From Rhodoferax ferrireducens (GTDB lineage Bacteria > Pseudomonadota > Gammaproteobacteria > Burkholderiales > Burkholderiaceae_C), in assembly GCF_003347515.1 (NCBI RefSeq), contig NZ_QEII01000269.1:1-64000 (forward strand): 64,000 bases of DNA. The letters run 5' to 3'. Positions 37,434-46,674 of this stretch are shown piece by piece. The notes below the pieces were generated by a model. That model was given only the letters and a program-made list of their open reading frames with translations, made no database searches and was not told the DNA's origin. Numbering within the stretch: the first letter of the stretch is position 1; each line of letters begins with the position of its first letter. A program made the translations under genes and the position numbers.

Positions 37434-38671
37434 GCAACCCCGTCTTCAACGTGAAAGTTGTAAAAGTGGGTCACCCGTCCCGCCGCCAGGCCCTCGCGCT
37501 CTTGGGCGCCGGTCTGGCCATGCCAGTGCTGGCGCAAACCGCCACCGCTTGGTCCGCCATCGAACAAAAGGCCCGCGGCCAAACCGTGTATTTCAACGCC
37601 TGGGCCGGCAGCCAGAACATCAACGCCTATCTGCAGTGGGCCGGCGCCGAGCTGCAAAAGCGCTTTGGCGTCACCCTGGAACACGTCAAGATCACCGACA
37701 CGGCAGAGGTCGTGAAACGCGTGCGCAATGAAAAAGCCGCCGGCAAAGTGACGGACGGCTCGGTGGATCTGGTCTGGATCAATGGCGAAAACTTTTTGAC
37801 CATGAAGCGCGAGGCCCTGCTGTTTGGCCCATTCGCCGAGCGCCTGCCGAACTTTGCCTACGTGGACCTGCAGGGCAAGCCCACCACCCGCATCGACTTT
37901 TCCGAGCCGGTCGAGGGCCTGGAAGCGCCTTGGGGCATGGCGCAGTTGACCTTCTTTGCCGACGCCAAACGCGTGCCGAATCCGCCGCGTAGCATGGCCG
38001 AGCTGCTGGCCTTTGCCAAAGCCCACCCCGGGCGCGTCACCTACCCACGCCCACCCGACTTTCACGGCAGTACCTTCATCAAGCAGGTGCTGCTGGAGGT
38101 CAATGCCGAGCGCGGCGCGCTCTACCAAGCCGTCACCCCCGAGGCCCTGGCCAAGGCAGGGGCACCGCTGTGGACTTTTCTCGACGCGCTGCACCCGCAC
38201 CTGTGGCGCGCCGGACGGCAGTTTCCGCAGAACGCGGCCGCCGTGCGCCAGATGATGGCCGATGGGGAGCTGTTGCTGGCCTTCACCTTCAACCCCAATG
38301 AAGCTGCGAACGAAATAGCCGCCAGCCGCCTGCCTGCCAGCGTCTTAAGCTATCAATTCAATAGTGGCACGATTGGCAACACGCACTTTGTGGCGATTCC
38401 GTTCAATGCCCGGGCCAAGGAAGGCGCACAGGTGCTGGCTAATTTTTTGCTCAGTCCCGAGGCGCAAGCGCGCAAGGCCGATATCGCCCAGTGGGGCGAC
38501 CCCACCGTGCTGGCGCTGGACAAACTGCCGCCTGCGGAGCGCGCCCGCTTTGCCGCCCGGGCACTGCCGGGCCAGGTCGACAAAGTCATGCCGACCCTGC
38601 CGGAACCGCACGGCAGCTGGGTCAATCCGCTGGAACGGGAATGGATCCGGCGCTACGGCCAGGCGGGATGA
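37430..38671 (+). CDS. ABC transporter substrate-binding protein (YnjB-like)
   Basis: The 413-residue exported protein has a twin-arginine-like motif (HPSRRQALALLGAGLAMPVLAQ across residues 14-36). A periplasmic binding fold follows (VYFNAWAGSQNINAYLQWAG, DLVWINGENFLTMK, EAPWGMAQLTFFADA). It matches YnjB, the solute-binding part of the uncharacterised YnjBCD importer of Enterobacteria. The permease, ATPase and CDP-alcohol phosphotransferase of that set occur at 41.8, 46.7 and 47.3 kb on the same strand. Its ATG overlaps the ftsY stop. The ligand is unknown. Confidence 0.85.
38303..38366 (-). repeat. Possible diverged dispersed-repeat copy in ynjB
   Basis: On the minus strand: ACTATTGAATTGATAGC, then ACGCTGGCAGG and GGCTGGCGGCTATTTCG. 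It matches the dispersed family at both ends but is weak in the middle. If real, it lies in reverse relative to the gene and encodes ordinary protein. Confidence 0.3.
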
Positions 38672-38712
38672 AATAGGGCGCTGCGAAGTTGGCCACACTG
38701 TAAACTGCGCGA

Positions 38713-39747
38713 ATGACTGAACTCGTCGACAAACTGGCCGATCTGACCGCCCTGCGGGACCGGGACGCACTCGACATCGCCTTGGTGAGCACCATCAATG
38801 ACTTGGTGCAACCCCGAACGGTGGCCATCTGTCGGGTGGTGGGTGATGCGGGCAATGAACGCTGGCTCACCACGGCGCAAATGGGGGCCAGTCAGCTGGC
38901 GCCGACCTCCGATTCAGCGTGGTCCAAACTGGACTTGCTGCCCAAGTTGGCCGCGCATCCCCTGCGCGAGCAAGCGGTCGCCTCGCGGCAGGTCACGCAA
39001 ACAGACGGGGAAACCAGTGTCACGGTTTTCCCGCTCACCGGCAATCCCGGCGCCAGCGGGGTGTTGGAGATTGTGACGAACGAAGCGCTGACTGCGCAAT
39101 CCCATATCCTGTTGAGTGGCGTGCTTCGGCTTTACCTTAATTTTCAAAACCTGCTGGATTACGGCGAACGCGATGCGCTAACTGAACTGCTCAACCGCAA
39201 AACTTTTGACGGCGCTTTCCTCAAGGCCACGATCGAGCAAAACCTGGCAGTGGTCAACTCGCAGGACGACCGTCGCAATATGACGCACGCCATCGGCAGC
39301 TACTGGCTGGCCATGCTTGACATCGACCACTTCAAACGGGTCAACGACAATTACGGCCACCTCATCGGGGACGAAGTGCTGCTGTTGCTGGCCCGCCTGA
39401 TGCGCGCCTGTTTTCGCTTTCACGACCAGCTGTATCGCTTCGGCGGCGAGGAGTTTGTCGTGCTGATGCGTTGCAACGGCGAGTCGGAAGCCGCGGGCGC
39501 GCTGGAAAGGCTCAGAACCACCACCGAAAAACACCTCTTCCCCCAGGTGGGCCACATTAGCATCAGCATCGGTTTTTCCGAGGTCAAGACCGGCGACACC
39601 CCCAGCGGTGCCTTTGAGCGCGCCGACAAGGCGGTCTACTACGCCAAGGAACATGGACGCAACCAGGTGTGCAGTTACGCCGGCTTGATCGCCCGCGGTG
39701 AATTGGTGGAGCAGGCGGTCAACGTGGGCGACATGGAGCTGTTTTAG
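38713..39747 (+). CDS. Diguanylate cyclase (GGDEF domain)
   Basis: The 344-residue cytoplasmic protein has an N-terminal GAF-like sensory part (about 1-150) and a GGDEF domain with the active motif RFGGEEFVVL. The inhibitory I-site is intact: RFHD lies five residues upstream. The substrate-site residues LLNRKTF and LDIDHFKRVNDNYGH are present. It makes c-di-GMP and should be subject to product inhibition. It lies inside the dispersed ynj-type set. The inserted aspect is inference. Confidence 0.92.
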   Translation: MTELVDKLADLTALRDRDALDIALVSTINDLVQPRTVAICRVVGDAGNERWLTTAQMGASQLAPTSDSAWSKLDLLPKLAAHPLREQAVASRQVTQTDGETSVTVFPLTGNPGASGVLEIVTNEALTAQSHILLSGVLRLYLNFQNLLDYGERDALTELLNRKTFDGAFLKATIEQNLAVVNSQDDRRNMTHAIGSYWLAMLDIDHFKRVNDNYGHLIGDEVLLLLARLMRACFRFHDQLYRFGGEEFVVLMRCNGESEAAGALERLRTTTEKHLFPQVGHISISIGFSEVKTGDTPSGAFERADKAVYYAKEHGRNQVCSYAGLIARGELVEQAVNVGDMELF

Positions 39748-39794
39748 CGCCGGTCGCTGCACGCCAGCGGCCACACTGGGTACACTTGCGCGCC

Positions 39795-40481
39795 ATGAAT
39801 ATCCTGCTCCCCCGCATTGAAATAGAAAGCGCACCCCACCCCACCGCCGCCGTCATCTGGCTGCACGGCTTGGGGGCCGATGGCAACGACTTTGCCGCCC
39901 TGGTGCCCGAACTCGACCTCAGCGCCTGCCCGCCAATCCGCTTTGTGTTTCCGCACGCGCCCAGCATTCCGGTCACGCTCAACAGCGGCTACGTCATGCC
40001 AGCGTGGTACGACATTTTTGGAGCCGACCTGGTCAGCCGCCAGGACGCCGCCGGCATCCAGAAATCCGACCGCGCCATTTCGTTGTTGATCGAGCATGAA
40101 ATCTCGCGCGGTATCCCGGCCCGCAACATCGTGCTGGCCGGCTTCTCGCAAGGCTGCGCCATGGCCTTGCACACCGGCCTGCGCTTCCCCCAGCGGCTCG
40201 CCGGCATCATGGCCTTGTCGGGCTACCTGCCCCTGGCCGACAGCTTCGCGGCGGAACGCGCGCCAGCCAACGCCGACACCCCCATCTTCATGGCCCACGG
40301 CAGCATGGACCCGGTGGTCATCCCCGCCCGCGGCGAAGCCTCGCGCGATCTGCTCGGCCAGCTGGGCTACGCAGTGCAATGGCACAGCTACCCCATGCAA
40401 CACAGCGTGCACCCGCGCGAAGTCGCGGATTTATCGGCCTTTCTGGCCCGCGTACTGAACCAGGGCAGCGATGCAGTTTGA
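39795..40481 (+). CDS. Carboxylesterase/phospholipase (alpha/beta hydrolase)
   Basis: ATG 39795 gives 228 residues: the oxyanion region IWLHGLGADGNDFAALVPEL, the nucleophile motif GFSQGCAMAL, the Asp in GSMDPVVIP and the His in MQHSVHPREVADL. These features match the bacterial acyl-protein thioesterase/carboxylesterase 2 family. Substrate unknown. Its stop overlaps the start of the Hsp70-like gene by 11 nt, suggesting coupled translation. Confidence 0.93.
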   Translation: MNILLPRIEIESAPHPTAAVIWLHGLGADGNDFAALVPELDLSACPPIRFVFPHAPSIPVTLNSGYVMPAWYDIFGADLVSRQDAAGIQKSDRAISLLIEHEISRGIPARNIVLAGFSQGCAMALHTGLRFPQRLAGIMALSGYLPLADSFAAERAPANADTPIFMAHGSMDPVVIPARGEASRDLLGQLGYAVQWHSYPMQHSVHPREVADLSAFLARVLNQGSDAV

Positions 40482-41751
40482 AACATTGAAAGCACGCGCA
40501 CCCGGCCCTGTTCTCGGCATTGACTTTGGCACCTCCAACTCGGCGGCCGCGCTCTTGGGGGCCGACGGCCAGTTGAATGTGATGCCGCTAGACGGCCTCA
40601 AAGCGGCCATGCCCACCGCCCTGTTTTTCTCCAACGAAACCCACACCACCCTGTTTGGCTCGCAGGCCATGCAGGCCTATCTCATGGGCGTGGAGGGGCG
40701 CCTGCTGCGCTCCATCAAGAGCCTGCTGGGCAGCAAGCTGATGGACGAGCACACCCTGGTGAACGGCCAGTCCACGCCCTTTTTTGACATCGTGACCCTG
40801 TTCTTCAAGGAACTCAAGGCCCGCTGCGAAGCCCATGTCGGCCACCCGATCGAGCGCGCCATGCTGGGGCGCCCGGTGCATTTCGTGGACGATGACGCCA
40901 CTCGCGATGCGCTGGCGCAGGACACCCTGGGGCGCGCCGCGCAGGCGGCCGGCTTCAGCCACATCGATTTTCAGCTCGAACCCATCGCCGCCGCGTTTGA
41001 CTTCGAACAGCGCGTCAGCAAGGAGACCATCGCGCTGGTGGTGGACATCGGCGGGGGCACCTCCGACTTCACCGTGATTCGTCTGGGTCCGGAGCGGCGC
41101 CAGACCCGCGACCGCAGCAGCGACATCCTGGCCACCACCGGCGTGCACCTGGGCGGCACCGACTTCGACCGCCTGCTCAACCTCAGCCACGTCATGCCGC
41201 TGCTGGGTCACAAGCACATCGGCCCGGCCGGGCGTCCGGTGCCCAACAGCGTGTTTTTCGACCTCTGCACCTGGCACCTGATCCACCACGCTTATTCGCG
41301 CAAAAACATGCACTTTGCGCGCGAGCTGTGGACCTCGTACGCCGATCAGGCCTTGCACAAGCGCCTGATGCAGGTGCTGGAAGAGCAGCACGGGCACCGC
41401 ATCCTGGCCGGTGTCGAAGTGGCCAAGATCGCCTGTTCGCTGTCGCATAAACCCGCTGCCGTCGAGCTGGAGTTTCTGGACCAGGCGCTGGTCCCGTTCA
41501 TCACCGCGCCCAGCATGGGCGAGGCGCTGGCGCAGGCGCTGGACCAGGTGGTGCAGTGCGCCCTGCAGTGCGTGCAGGCCTCGGGCCTGACGGCCGTGGA
41601 CGTGGTCTACCTCACCGGCGGCTCCTCGGCGCTGCAGCCGCTGATGGACGCTCTGCAGGTGGCCATGCCCGACGCCACCCTGATGCCGGGCGACCGCTTT
41701 GGCGGCGTGGCCGCCGGCCTGGCTTACGCCGGCGCCGTCAGCAGCTACTAA
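40471..41751 (+). CDS. Short Hsp70-family protein (YegD-like, ATPase domain only)
   Basis: The 426-residue protein carries the actin/Hsp70 ATPase signatures: LGIDFGTSNSAAALLG, the phosphate-2 motif VVDIGGGTSDFTVIRLG and the adenosine motif VYLTGGSSALQPLMDAL. It ends about where the nucleotide-binding domain ends and lacks the substrate-binding and lid domains of DnaK. YegD-type chaperone homologues share this form. It overlaps the esterase gene. Its last codons and stop fall inside a dispersed-repeat copy (41744-41805). Confidence 0.9.
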   Translation: MQFETLKARAPGPVLGIDFGTSNSAAALLGADGQLNVMPLDGLKAAMPTALFFSNETHTTLFGSQAMQAYLMGVEGRLLRSIKSLLGSKLMDEHTLVNGQSTPFFDIVTLFFKELKARCEAHVGHPIERAMLGRPVHFVDDDATRDALAQDTLGRAAQAAGFSHIDFQLEPIAAAFDFEQRVSKETIALVVDIGGGTSDFTVIRLGPERRQTRDRSSDILATTGVHLGGTDFDRLLNLSHVMPLLGHKHIGPAGRPVPNSVFFDLCTWHLIHHAYSRKNMHFARELWTSYADQALHKRLMQVLEEQHGHRILAGVEVAKIACSLSHKPAAVELEFLDQALVPFITAPSMGEALAQALDQVVQCALQCVQASGLTAVDVVYLTGGSSALQPLMDALQVAMPDATLMPGDRFGGVAAGLAYAGAVSSY

Positions 41752-41805
41752 TTCAATAGCTCTCCGCGCTTATTCCAAGCCGGCTAGAGGCCAATTTTCC
41801 TTAAA
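41744..41805 (+). repeat. Dispersed repeat copy D (supplies the Hsp70-like stop codon)
   Basis: GCTACTAATTCAATAGC, then CGCGCTTATTCCAAGCCGG and CTAGAGGCCAATTTTCC. The first bases are the Hsp70-like gene's TAC TAA. Confidence 0.75.
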
Positions 41806-41813
41806 GATACAGC

Positions 41814-43496
41814 TTGAAAACCAGCCCGCCTGACGCGCACCCCCGCCTTGGTGCCGCCCTGTTGCTGGCCGCGCTGGGCCTGCCGCTGGCCTGGAGCTTA
41901 TGGGGCGCGGTGGCGGCGGGCCTGGAGGGCGCGGCGTGGCGCACGCTGCTGGCCGACCCGCAAACCGGGCAGGCGCTTAGCCTGAGTTTGTGGACCGGCC
42001 TGCTCGCCAGCGCGCTCTCGGTCATGCTGGCGGCGTGGCTGCTCGCCCATCACTTTCCCGGTCCGGCCTGGGCGCGGCTGGCGCGGCGCCTGAGCCCGCT
42101 GCTGGCCGTGCCGCATGCGGCTTTTGCCATCGGCCTGGCTTTTTTGATCGCCCCCAGCGGCTGGCTGCTGCGCGCCCTGTCGCCCTGGGCCACTGGAATG
42201 ACCGAGCCGCCACCCTGGCCTACCACGCAAGACCCCTGGGGCCTGGGCCTGATCGCGGTGCTGGTGGCCAAGGAAGTGCCGTTCCTGCTGTGGGCCGCCG
42301 CCACCCAGCTGCAGCGCGCCGACGTGGCCCACAACTGGACGCGCGAACTGCTGCTCGCCCGCAGCATGGGCTACTCGCGCAGCCACGCCTGGTGGCGCGT
42401 GCTGTGGCCGCAGCTCTGGCCGCGCCTGCGCTGGCCGATGTTAGCGGTGCTGGCCTACAACCTGACGGTGGTCGATCTGGCGCTGGTGATCGGCCCCACC
42501 TCGCCGCCCACCCTGGCGGTGCTGGCCTGGCAGTGGCTGCTCGATGCCGATGTGACCCTCAATGCGCAAGGGGCGGCTGCGGCCTGGACACTGGCGGCGG
42601 TGCTGGCGCTGGTCGCGGCAGGCTTGTGGCGGCTGTCCCGTCTCCCGATCTGGCGCAGGCGCTGGAGCACCGGCGGGCGCGGCGCCACCCGTCAGCGGAT
42701 CACGCCGACCGGCAGCGGGGTCGCCGGTTTTGCCCTGCTGATGGGCCTGTACCTTGCGGTGATGCTGGCGCTCGCCGTGGGCAGCGTGGCGGGCAGCTGG
42801 CCTTTCCCGCAGTTATTGCCCGAGACCTACACCACGCACGCCTGGACGTCGGTCTGGGCCAGTTTCTCGACGGTGGGCACCACGCTAACCCTGGCGGGCG
42901 GCAGCGCCCTGGCCGCGCTGCTGTGGTCGCTCGCCTGGCTGGAATGCGCGCCGCCGCGTCTGGTGGAGCGCCTGCGACCCGTGCTGTATCTGCCGCTGGT
43001 ACTGCCGCCGGTGCTGTGGGTGGCGGGTCTGCACGCCATGAGCTTGCGCCTGGGCCTGGACGCCACCTGGGCCGGCGTGTGGCTGGCCCACACCCTGGCC
43101 GCCGTGCCCTACGTGCTGTTGGCGCTGAGCCCGGCCTACACCGGTTTTGACGCCCGCCTGTGGCACATCAGCGCCTCACTGGGCCATGGACGGGCGGTGT
43201 TCTTGTGGCGCGTGAAATGGCCGCTGCTGCGCGCGGCCCTGGCGTCCAGCTTTGCCATCGGATTTGCGGTCAGCGTGGCGCAGTACCTGCCCACGCTGTT
43301 CATCGGCGCCGGGCGTTTTGCCACCGTGACCACCGAGGCCGTGACCCTGGCCGCCGGCGCTCAACGCTCTCTCACCTCGGCCTACGCCTGGCTGCAATGG
43401 CTGCTGCCGGTGCTGGTGTGGGCTCTGGCGGCGTGGCTGGGGCAGCCCAGGCGCTACATAAGTAATAGCTATCAACGCATACAGGATAAGGACTAG
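41814..43496 (+). CDS. ABC transporter permease, duplicated (YnjC-like)
   Basis: The 560-residue protein has two permease halves, each with five or six membrane helices and the EAA-loop-like segments LARSMGYSRSHAWWRVLWPQL and ISASLGHGRAVFLWRVKWPLL. YnjC is such a fused permease. TTG 41814 is the first start in the open frame; no clear ribosome binding site is seen, so the start is uncertain. YnjB is 3.1 kb upstream and YnjD 3.2 kb downstream. The C-terminal NSYQRIQDKD is encoded by a dispersed-repeat copy. Confidence 0.85.
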   Translation: MKTSPPDAHPRLGAALLLAALGLPLAWSLWGAVAAGLEGAAWRTLLADPQTGQALSLSLWTGLLASALSVMLAAWLLAHHFPGPAWARLARRLSPLLAVPHAAFAIGLAFLIAPSGWLLRALSPWATGMTEPPPWPTTQDPWGLGLIAVLVAKEVPFLLWAAATQLQRADVAHNWTRELLLARSMGYSRSHAWWRVLWPQLWPRLRWPMLAVLAYNLTVVDLALVIGPTSPPTLAVLAWQWLLDADVTLNAQGAAAAWTLAAVLALVAAGLWRLSRLPIWRRRWSTGGRGATRQRITPTGSGVAGFALLMGLYLAVMLALAVGSVAGSWPFPQLLPETYTTHAWTSVWASFSTVGTTLTLAGGSALAALLWSLAWLECAPPRLVERLRPVLYLPLVLPPVLWVAGLHAMSLRLGLDATWAGVWLAHTLAAVPYVLLALSPAYTGFDARLWHISASLGHGRAVFLWRVKWPLLRAALASSFAIGFAVSVAQYLPTLFIGAGRFATVTTEAVTLAAGAQRSLTSAYAWLQWLLPVLVWALAAWLGQPRRYISNSYQRIQDKD

Positions 43497-43513
43497 AGCC
43501 CTATTTCCCTAAA
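43453..43513 (+). repeat. Dispersed repeat copy E (supplies the permease 3' end)
   Basis: GCTACATAAGTAATAGC, then ATCAACGCATACAGG and GGACTAGAGCCCTATTTC. The last ten or so codons and the stop of the permease gene are repeat sequence. Confidence 0.7.
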
Positions 43514-43631
43514 GCACAGGGATGCGAAAAGCCTGATCGATGTTCGGGCGAATACCTAGGGTCCCGCCAGGTCAGATGCGGGACAATGCAGCACCTCTTC
43601 ACACACGACTTTCCGATCAGACACCGGCCCT

Positions 43632-45881
43632 ATGCCCGCAACCATCACCCACCCCGAGGCTCACACCGGGCGCCGCGACACCCTGGCGCAGTTGCGGCTG
43701 GCGCTGCGCGAGCAGCAAGTCGTGCTGGACAGCGCTGGCGTCGGCATCGTGTTCATCAAGCATCGTCAGGTGATCCGCTGCAACCAGCGCTTCGCGCAGA
43801 TGTATGGCCATGCCGAGGCGGCCGACATTCTGGGCAGCGCCAGCATGTCGCTGTACCCGGACCAGGCGGCATTTCACGCCTTGGGCGAAGCCGCTTATCC
43901 GGTCATGATCCGGGGCCTGGCCCATAAGTCAGAGGTGCTGATGAAGCGCCGCGACGGCCAGTTGTTCTGGACCCACCTGACCGGCAAACTCGTCAACCCG
44001 GCGGACACCGACGAGGGCTCGATCTGGATCGTGGACGACATCAGCGAGCAAAAAGCGGCCCATGCGCAGCTCCAGTCGGTCTTGACCGAGCAAAGCCTGA
44101 TTCTGGACAATGCCATGGTCGGCATCGTGTTTCTGCGCCACCGCACCGTCACCCGCTGCAACCGGAGTTTCGAGGAGCTGCTGGGCTATGACGCAGGCGA
44201 GCTGCACGGCAGCTCGTCGCGGCGCTGGTACATGACGGAGCAGAACTGGCTTGACGCCCGGCAGCAATGCTACGCCCCCCTTGCCGCCGGTCTCGCCTAT
44301 GAAGGCGAGATGCTGTTACGCCGAAAAGACGGTTCGCCCATTCATTGCGAAGTGCGCGCCAAGGCGATTGACCCCACCGACCTGAGCCAGGGCTCGATCT
44401 GGATCTCCATGGACATCACGGCGCGAAAAAAAGCCGAAAACGAATTGCTGCAAGCCCGCGCGGACCTCGAAGAACTGGTCGAACTGCGCACCCAGGAACT
44501 CAGTCGCACCGTATTGGCGCTGGAGAAAAAAGTCGTCGAGCAAAAAGAGGCCGAAGCCCATATCCAGCGCTTGGCCCATTTCGACCCGCTCACCGGGCTG
44601 CCCAACCGCCTGCTGCTGAACGACCGCTGCAACCATGCCCTGAGCGTTGCGCAGCGCGGGCATCAACCCGTTGCCCTGATCTTTCTGGATCTGGACCACT
44701 TCAAGAACATCAACGACTCCCTGGGCCACCGCGTCGGAGACGAAGTGCTGGTTGAACTGGCCACCCGCCTGAAATCCACCGTGCGCGAGCAAGACACGGT
44801 CTCGCGCCTGGGCGGCGACGAGTTCATTTTGCTGCTGCCCGACACCGATGCGACCGGTGCGGCGCATGTCGCGCAGAAGTTGCTGCACGCAGCCTTGCTG
44901 CCGATCCAGATTGAACAGCATGAGCTGACCGTGACGCCATCCATCGGCATTGCGCTCTACCCCAAGGACGGATCGGATCTGGAAACCCTGTCCAAATGCG
45001 CCGATGCCGCCATGTACCGCGCCAAAGGCGACGGGCGCAACAGCTACCGCTTCTTCACGCCCGAGATACAGGCCTATTCCGAGCGCACCCTGCTGCTGGA
45101 CAACGCCTTGCGCCGCGCGCTGGAGCGCCAGCAACTGGAACTGTATTACCAGCCGCAAATCTCGATGGAAACCGGTCAAACCGTCGGCGCCGAGGCCTTG
45201 CTGCGCTGGACGCATCCGGAACTGGGTGCCGTGTCACCGGTCGAATTCATTCCGATTGCCGAGAGCAGCGGCCTGATGCTGCCGATTGGCGAATGGGTCC
45301 TGCGCACGGCCCTGGCCCAGCTGGCCCAGTGGATTGAATGCGGCATGACGCCCATCACCATGGCGGTCAATTTGTCAGCGGTCCAGTTTCGCCATGCCGA
45401 GCTGCCGCAACTCATCACCCGTATCCTGGCCGATTCCGCCCTGGCCCCCGAGTTGCTGGAACTGGAGTTGACTGAGAGTGCGGCCATGACCCACCCGCTG
45501 GAAGCCATGGCCGTGATGAATGATCTGCACCAGCGTGGCGTGCGCATGTCGATCGATGACTTTGGGACCGGCTACTCATCCCTGAGTTACCTCAAACGTT
45601 TTCAGGTCTACAAACTCAAGATTGACCAGTCGTTTGTGCGTGACATCACCGAAGACCCCGACGATAAGGCCATCGTGGGGGCCATCATCAGCATGGCCAG
45701 CAGCCTGGGGCTCAAAACCATCGCCGAAGGCGTAGAGACCGAGGGCCAGCTGGCGTTTTTACGCGCGCGGGGCTGCAACGAGGCGCAGGGCTACCACTTC
45801 AGTCGTCCCATGCCGGCGCTGGCGTTCGAGCGGTTTGTGCAAGACCAGGTCGCCGGGTCGGGCGCACATCGGCAGCCCTGA
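43632..45881 (+). CDS. PAS-PAS-GGDEF-EAL c-di-GMP protein
   Basis: The 749-residue cytoplasmic protein has two similar PAS domains (about 20-145 and 150-275, each with a VGIVFxxHR...TRCNxxF core) and a coiled linker. The GGDEF domain has an intact RLGGDEFILL and an RxxD I-site (REQD five residues upstream). The EAL domain keeps EALLRWTHPELG, NLSAVQF, ELTES, IDDFGTGYSSLSYLK and EGVETEGQ. Both activities could be live; dual proteins often act mainly as phosphodiesterases. Its last codons form half of a 17-bp inverted repeat (45860-45900). Confidence 0.93.
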   Translation: MPATITHPEAHTGRRDTLAQLRLALREQQVVLDSAGVGIVFIKHRQVIRCNQRFAQMYGHAEAADILGSASMSLYPDQAAFHALGEAAYPVMIRGLAHKSEVLMKRRDGQLFWTHLTGKLVNPADTDEGSIWIVDDISEQKAAHAQLQSVLTEQSLILDNAMVGIVFLRHRTVTRCNRSFEELLGYDAGELHGSSSRRWYMTEQNWLDARQQCYAPLAAGLAYEGEMLLRRKDGSPIHCEVRAKAIDPTDLSQGSIWISMDITARKKAENELLQARADLEELVELRTQELSRTVLALEKKVVEQKEAEAHIQRLAHFDPLTGLPNRLLLNDRCNHALSVAQRGHQPVALIFLDLDHFKNINDSLGHRVGDEVLVELATRLKSTVREQDTVSRLGGDEFILLLPDTDATGAAHVAQKLLHAALLPIQIEQHELTVTPSIGIALYPKDGSDLETLSKCADAAMYRAKGDGRNSYRFFTPEIQAYSERTLLLDNALRRALERQQLELYYQPQISMETGQTVGAEALLRWTHPELGAVSPVEFIPIAESSGLMLPIGEWVLRTALAQLAQWIECGMTPITMAVNLSAVQFRHAELPQLITRILADSALAPELLELELTESAAMTHPLEAMAVMNDLHQRGVRMSIDDFGTGYSSLSYLKRFQVYKLKIDQSFVRDITEDPDDKAIVGAIISMASSLGLKTIAEGVETEGQLAFLRARGCNEAQGYHFSRPMPALAFERFVQDQVAGSGAHRQP

Positions 45882-45900
45882 GCGCTGCCGATGTGCGCCC
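45860..45900. terminator. Perfect 17-bp inverted repeat between convergent genes
   Basis: GGGCGCACATCGGCAGC (45860-45876) pairs perfectly with its inverse at 45884-45900 around a 7-nt loop. The left arm encodes the final residues of the PAS-GGDEF-EAL protein; the right arm ends 12 bp before the DUF2059 stop. No T run follows on either strand. It probably acts as a bidirectional terminator or mRNA-end stabiliser. Confidence 0.7.
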
Positions 45901-45911
45901 TCAGCCCCCGC

Positions 45912-46496
45912 TTATTTGCTGGCGGCTTTGGCTGGCGGCTTGGCGGTCTTGGACACCGGCGCGGCCGATGTGGGTGACAGGCCCAGGCGCTGGCCAATCG
46001 ACAACTCAAGGGCCTTCACTTTCGGATCGATCGTGCCCTGCATGTCGGCCACCAGCTTGTCGACCAGCGTCTTTTGCAGCTCGCCGGTCACCTGCGCAAA
46101 TTTACGATTGACCGGTGACTCGATGATGGCAATCAGTTGCTTGAGCTCGTCTTCGGTGAACTTTTCTTCCAGTACAGGACCGATGGTGGTGGGGGCGAGC
46201 TTGACGGCGCGATCGCGCAGCAGCGGCACGGCCTCATCGGTGTATTTCTTCACGTCGGCCTGAATCTCTTTCGCCACGGCCTCGCGCTTTTCGGGCGCCA
46301 CTTTGGTCTGCAAGGCGATGCCGGCCTGCTGCATCAACTGCGCGGCCGGGCGCTCGGCCAAGGCTTGCCCGGCCAGCTCGATACCGGGTTGCTGCAACTG
46401 CAAGACCTTGGCCACCAGTTCTTTCTTGGCGGCGGAAGATTGCGCCTGAGCGCCGCAGGCCAGCGCCAATAGTGTCACCAACAATAGTTTTTTCAT
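45912..46496 (-). CDS. Exported DUF2059 protein
   Basis: ATG 46496 gives 194 residues: a signal peptide (MKKLLLVTLLALACGAQAQ), then a helical DUF2059 region with the conserved FTEDELKQLIAIIESPVNRKF segment (about 120-140) and a Lys/Ala/Pro-rich C-terminal tail. DUF2059 proteins are periplasmic and uncharacterised. It converges with the EAL gene and is divergent from ynjD. Confidence 0.88.
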   Translation of the reverse strand: MKKLLLVTLLALACGAQAQSSAAKKELVAKVLQLQQPGIELAGQALAERPAAQLMQQAGIALQTKVAPEKREAVAKEIQADVKKYTDEAVPLLRDRAVKLAPTTIGPVLEEKFTEDELKQLIAIIESPVNRKFAQVTGELQKTLVDKLVADMQGTIDPKVKALELSIGQRLGLSPTSAAPVSKTAKPPAKAASK

Positions 46497-46674
46497 CAGA
46501 ATTGCTCCCTCAAAGATGTAAAAAGACAAGCAGCCAGTCGGGACCGGCAACCAAGGGTTCATTATCAGCCTGCCGCCCAAACCGGTCTGAAAATCGGAGA
46601 TGATGGCATTAGGTCAAGCAAGGAATCAGGAATTCCGGCCCGCCACGAGGTTTACAACGCAAAAAAGAACAACC

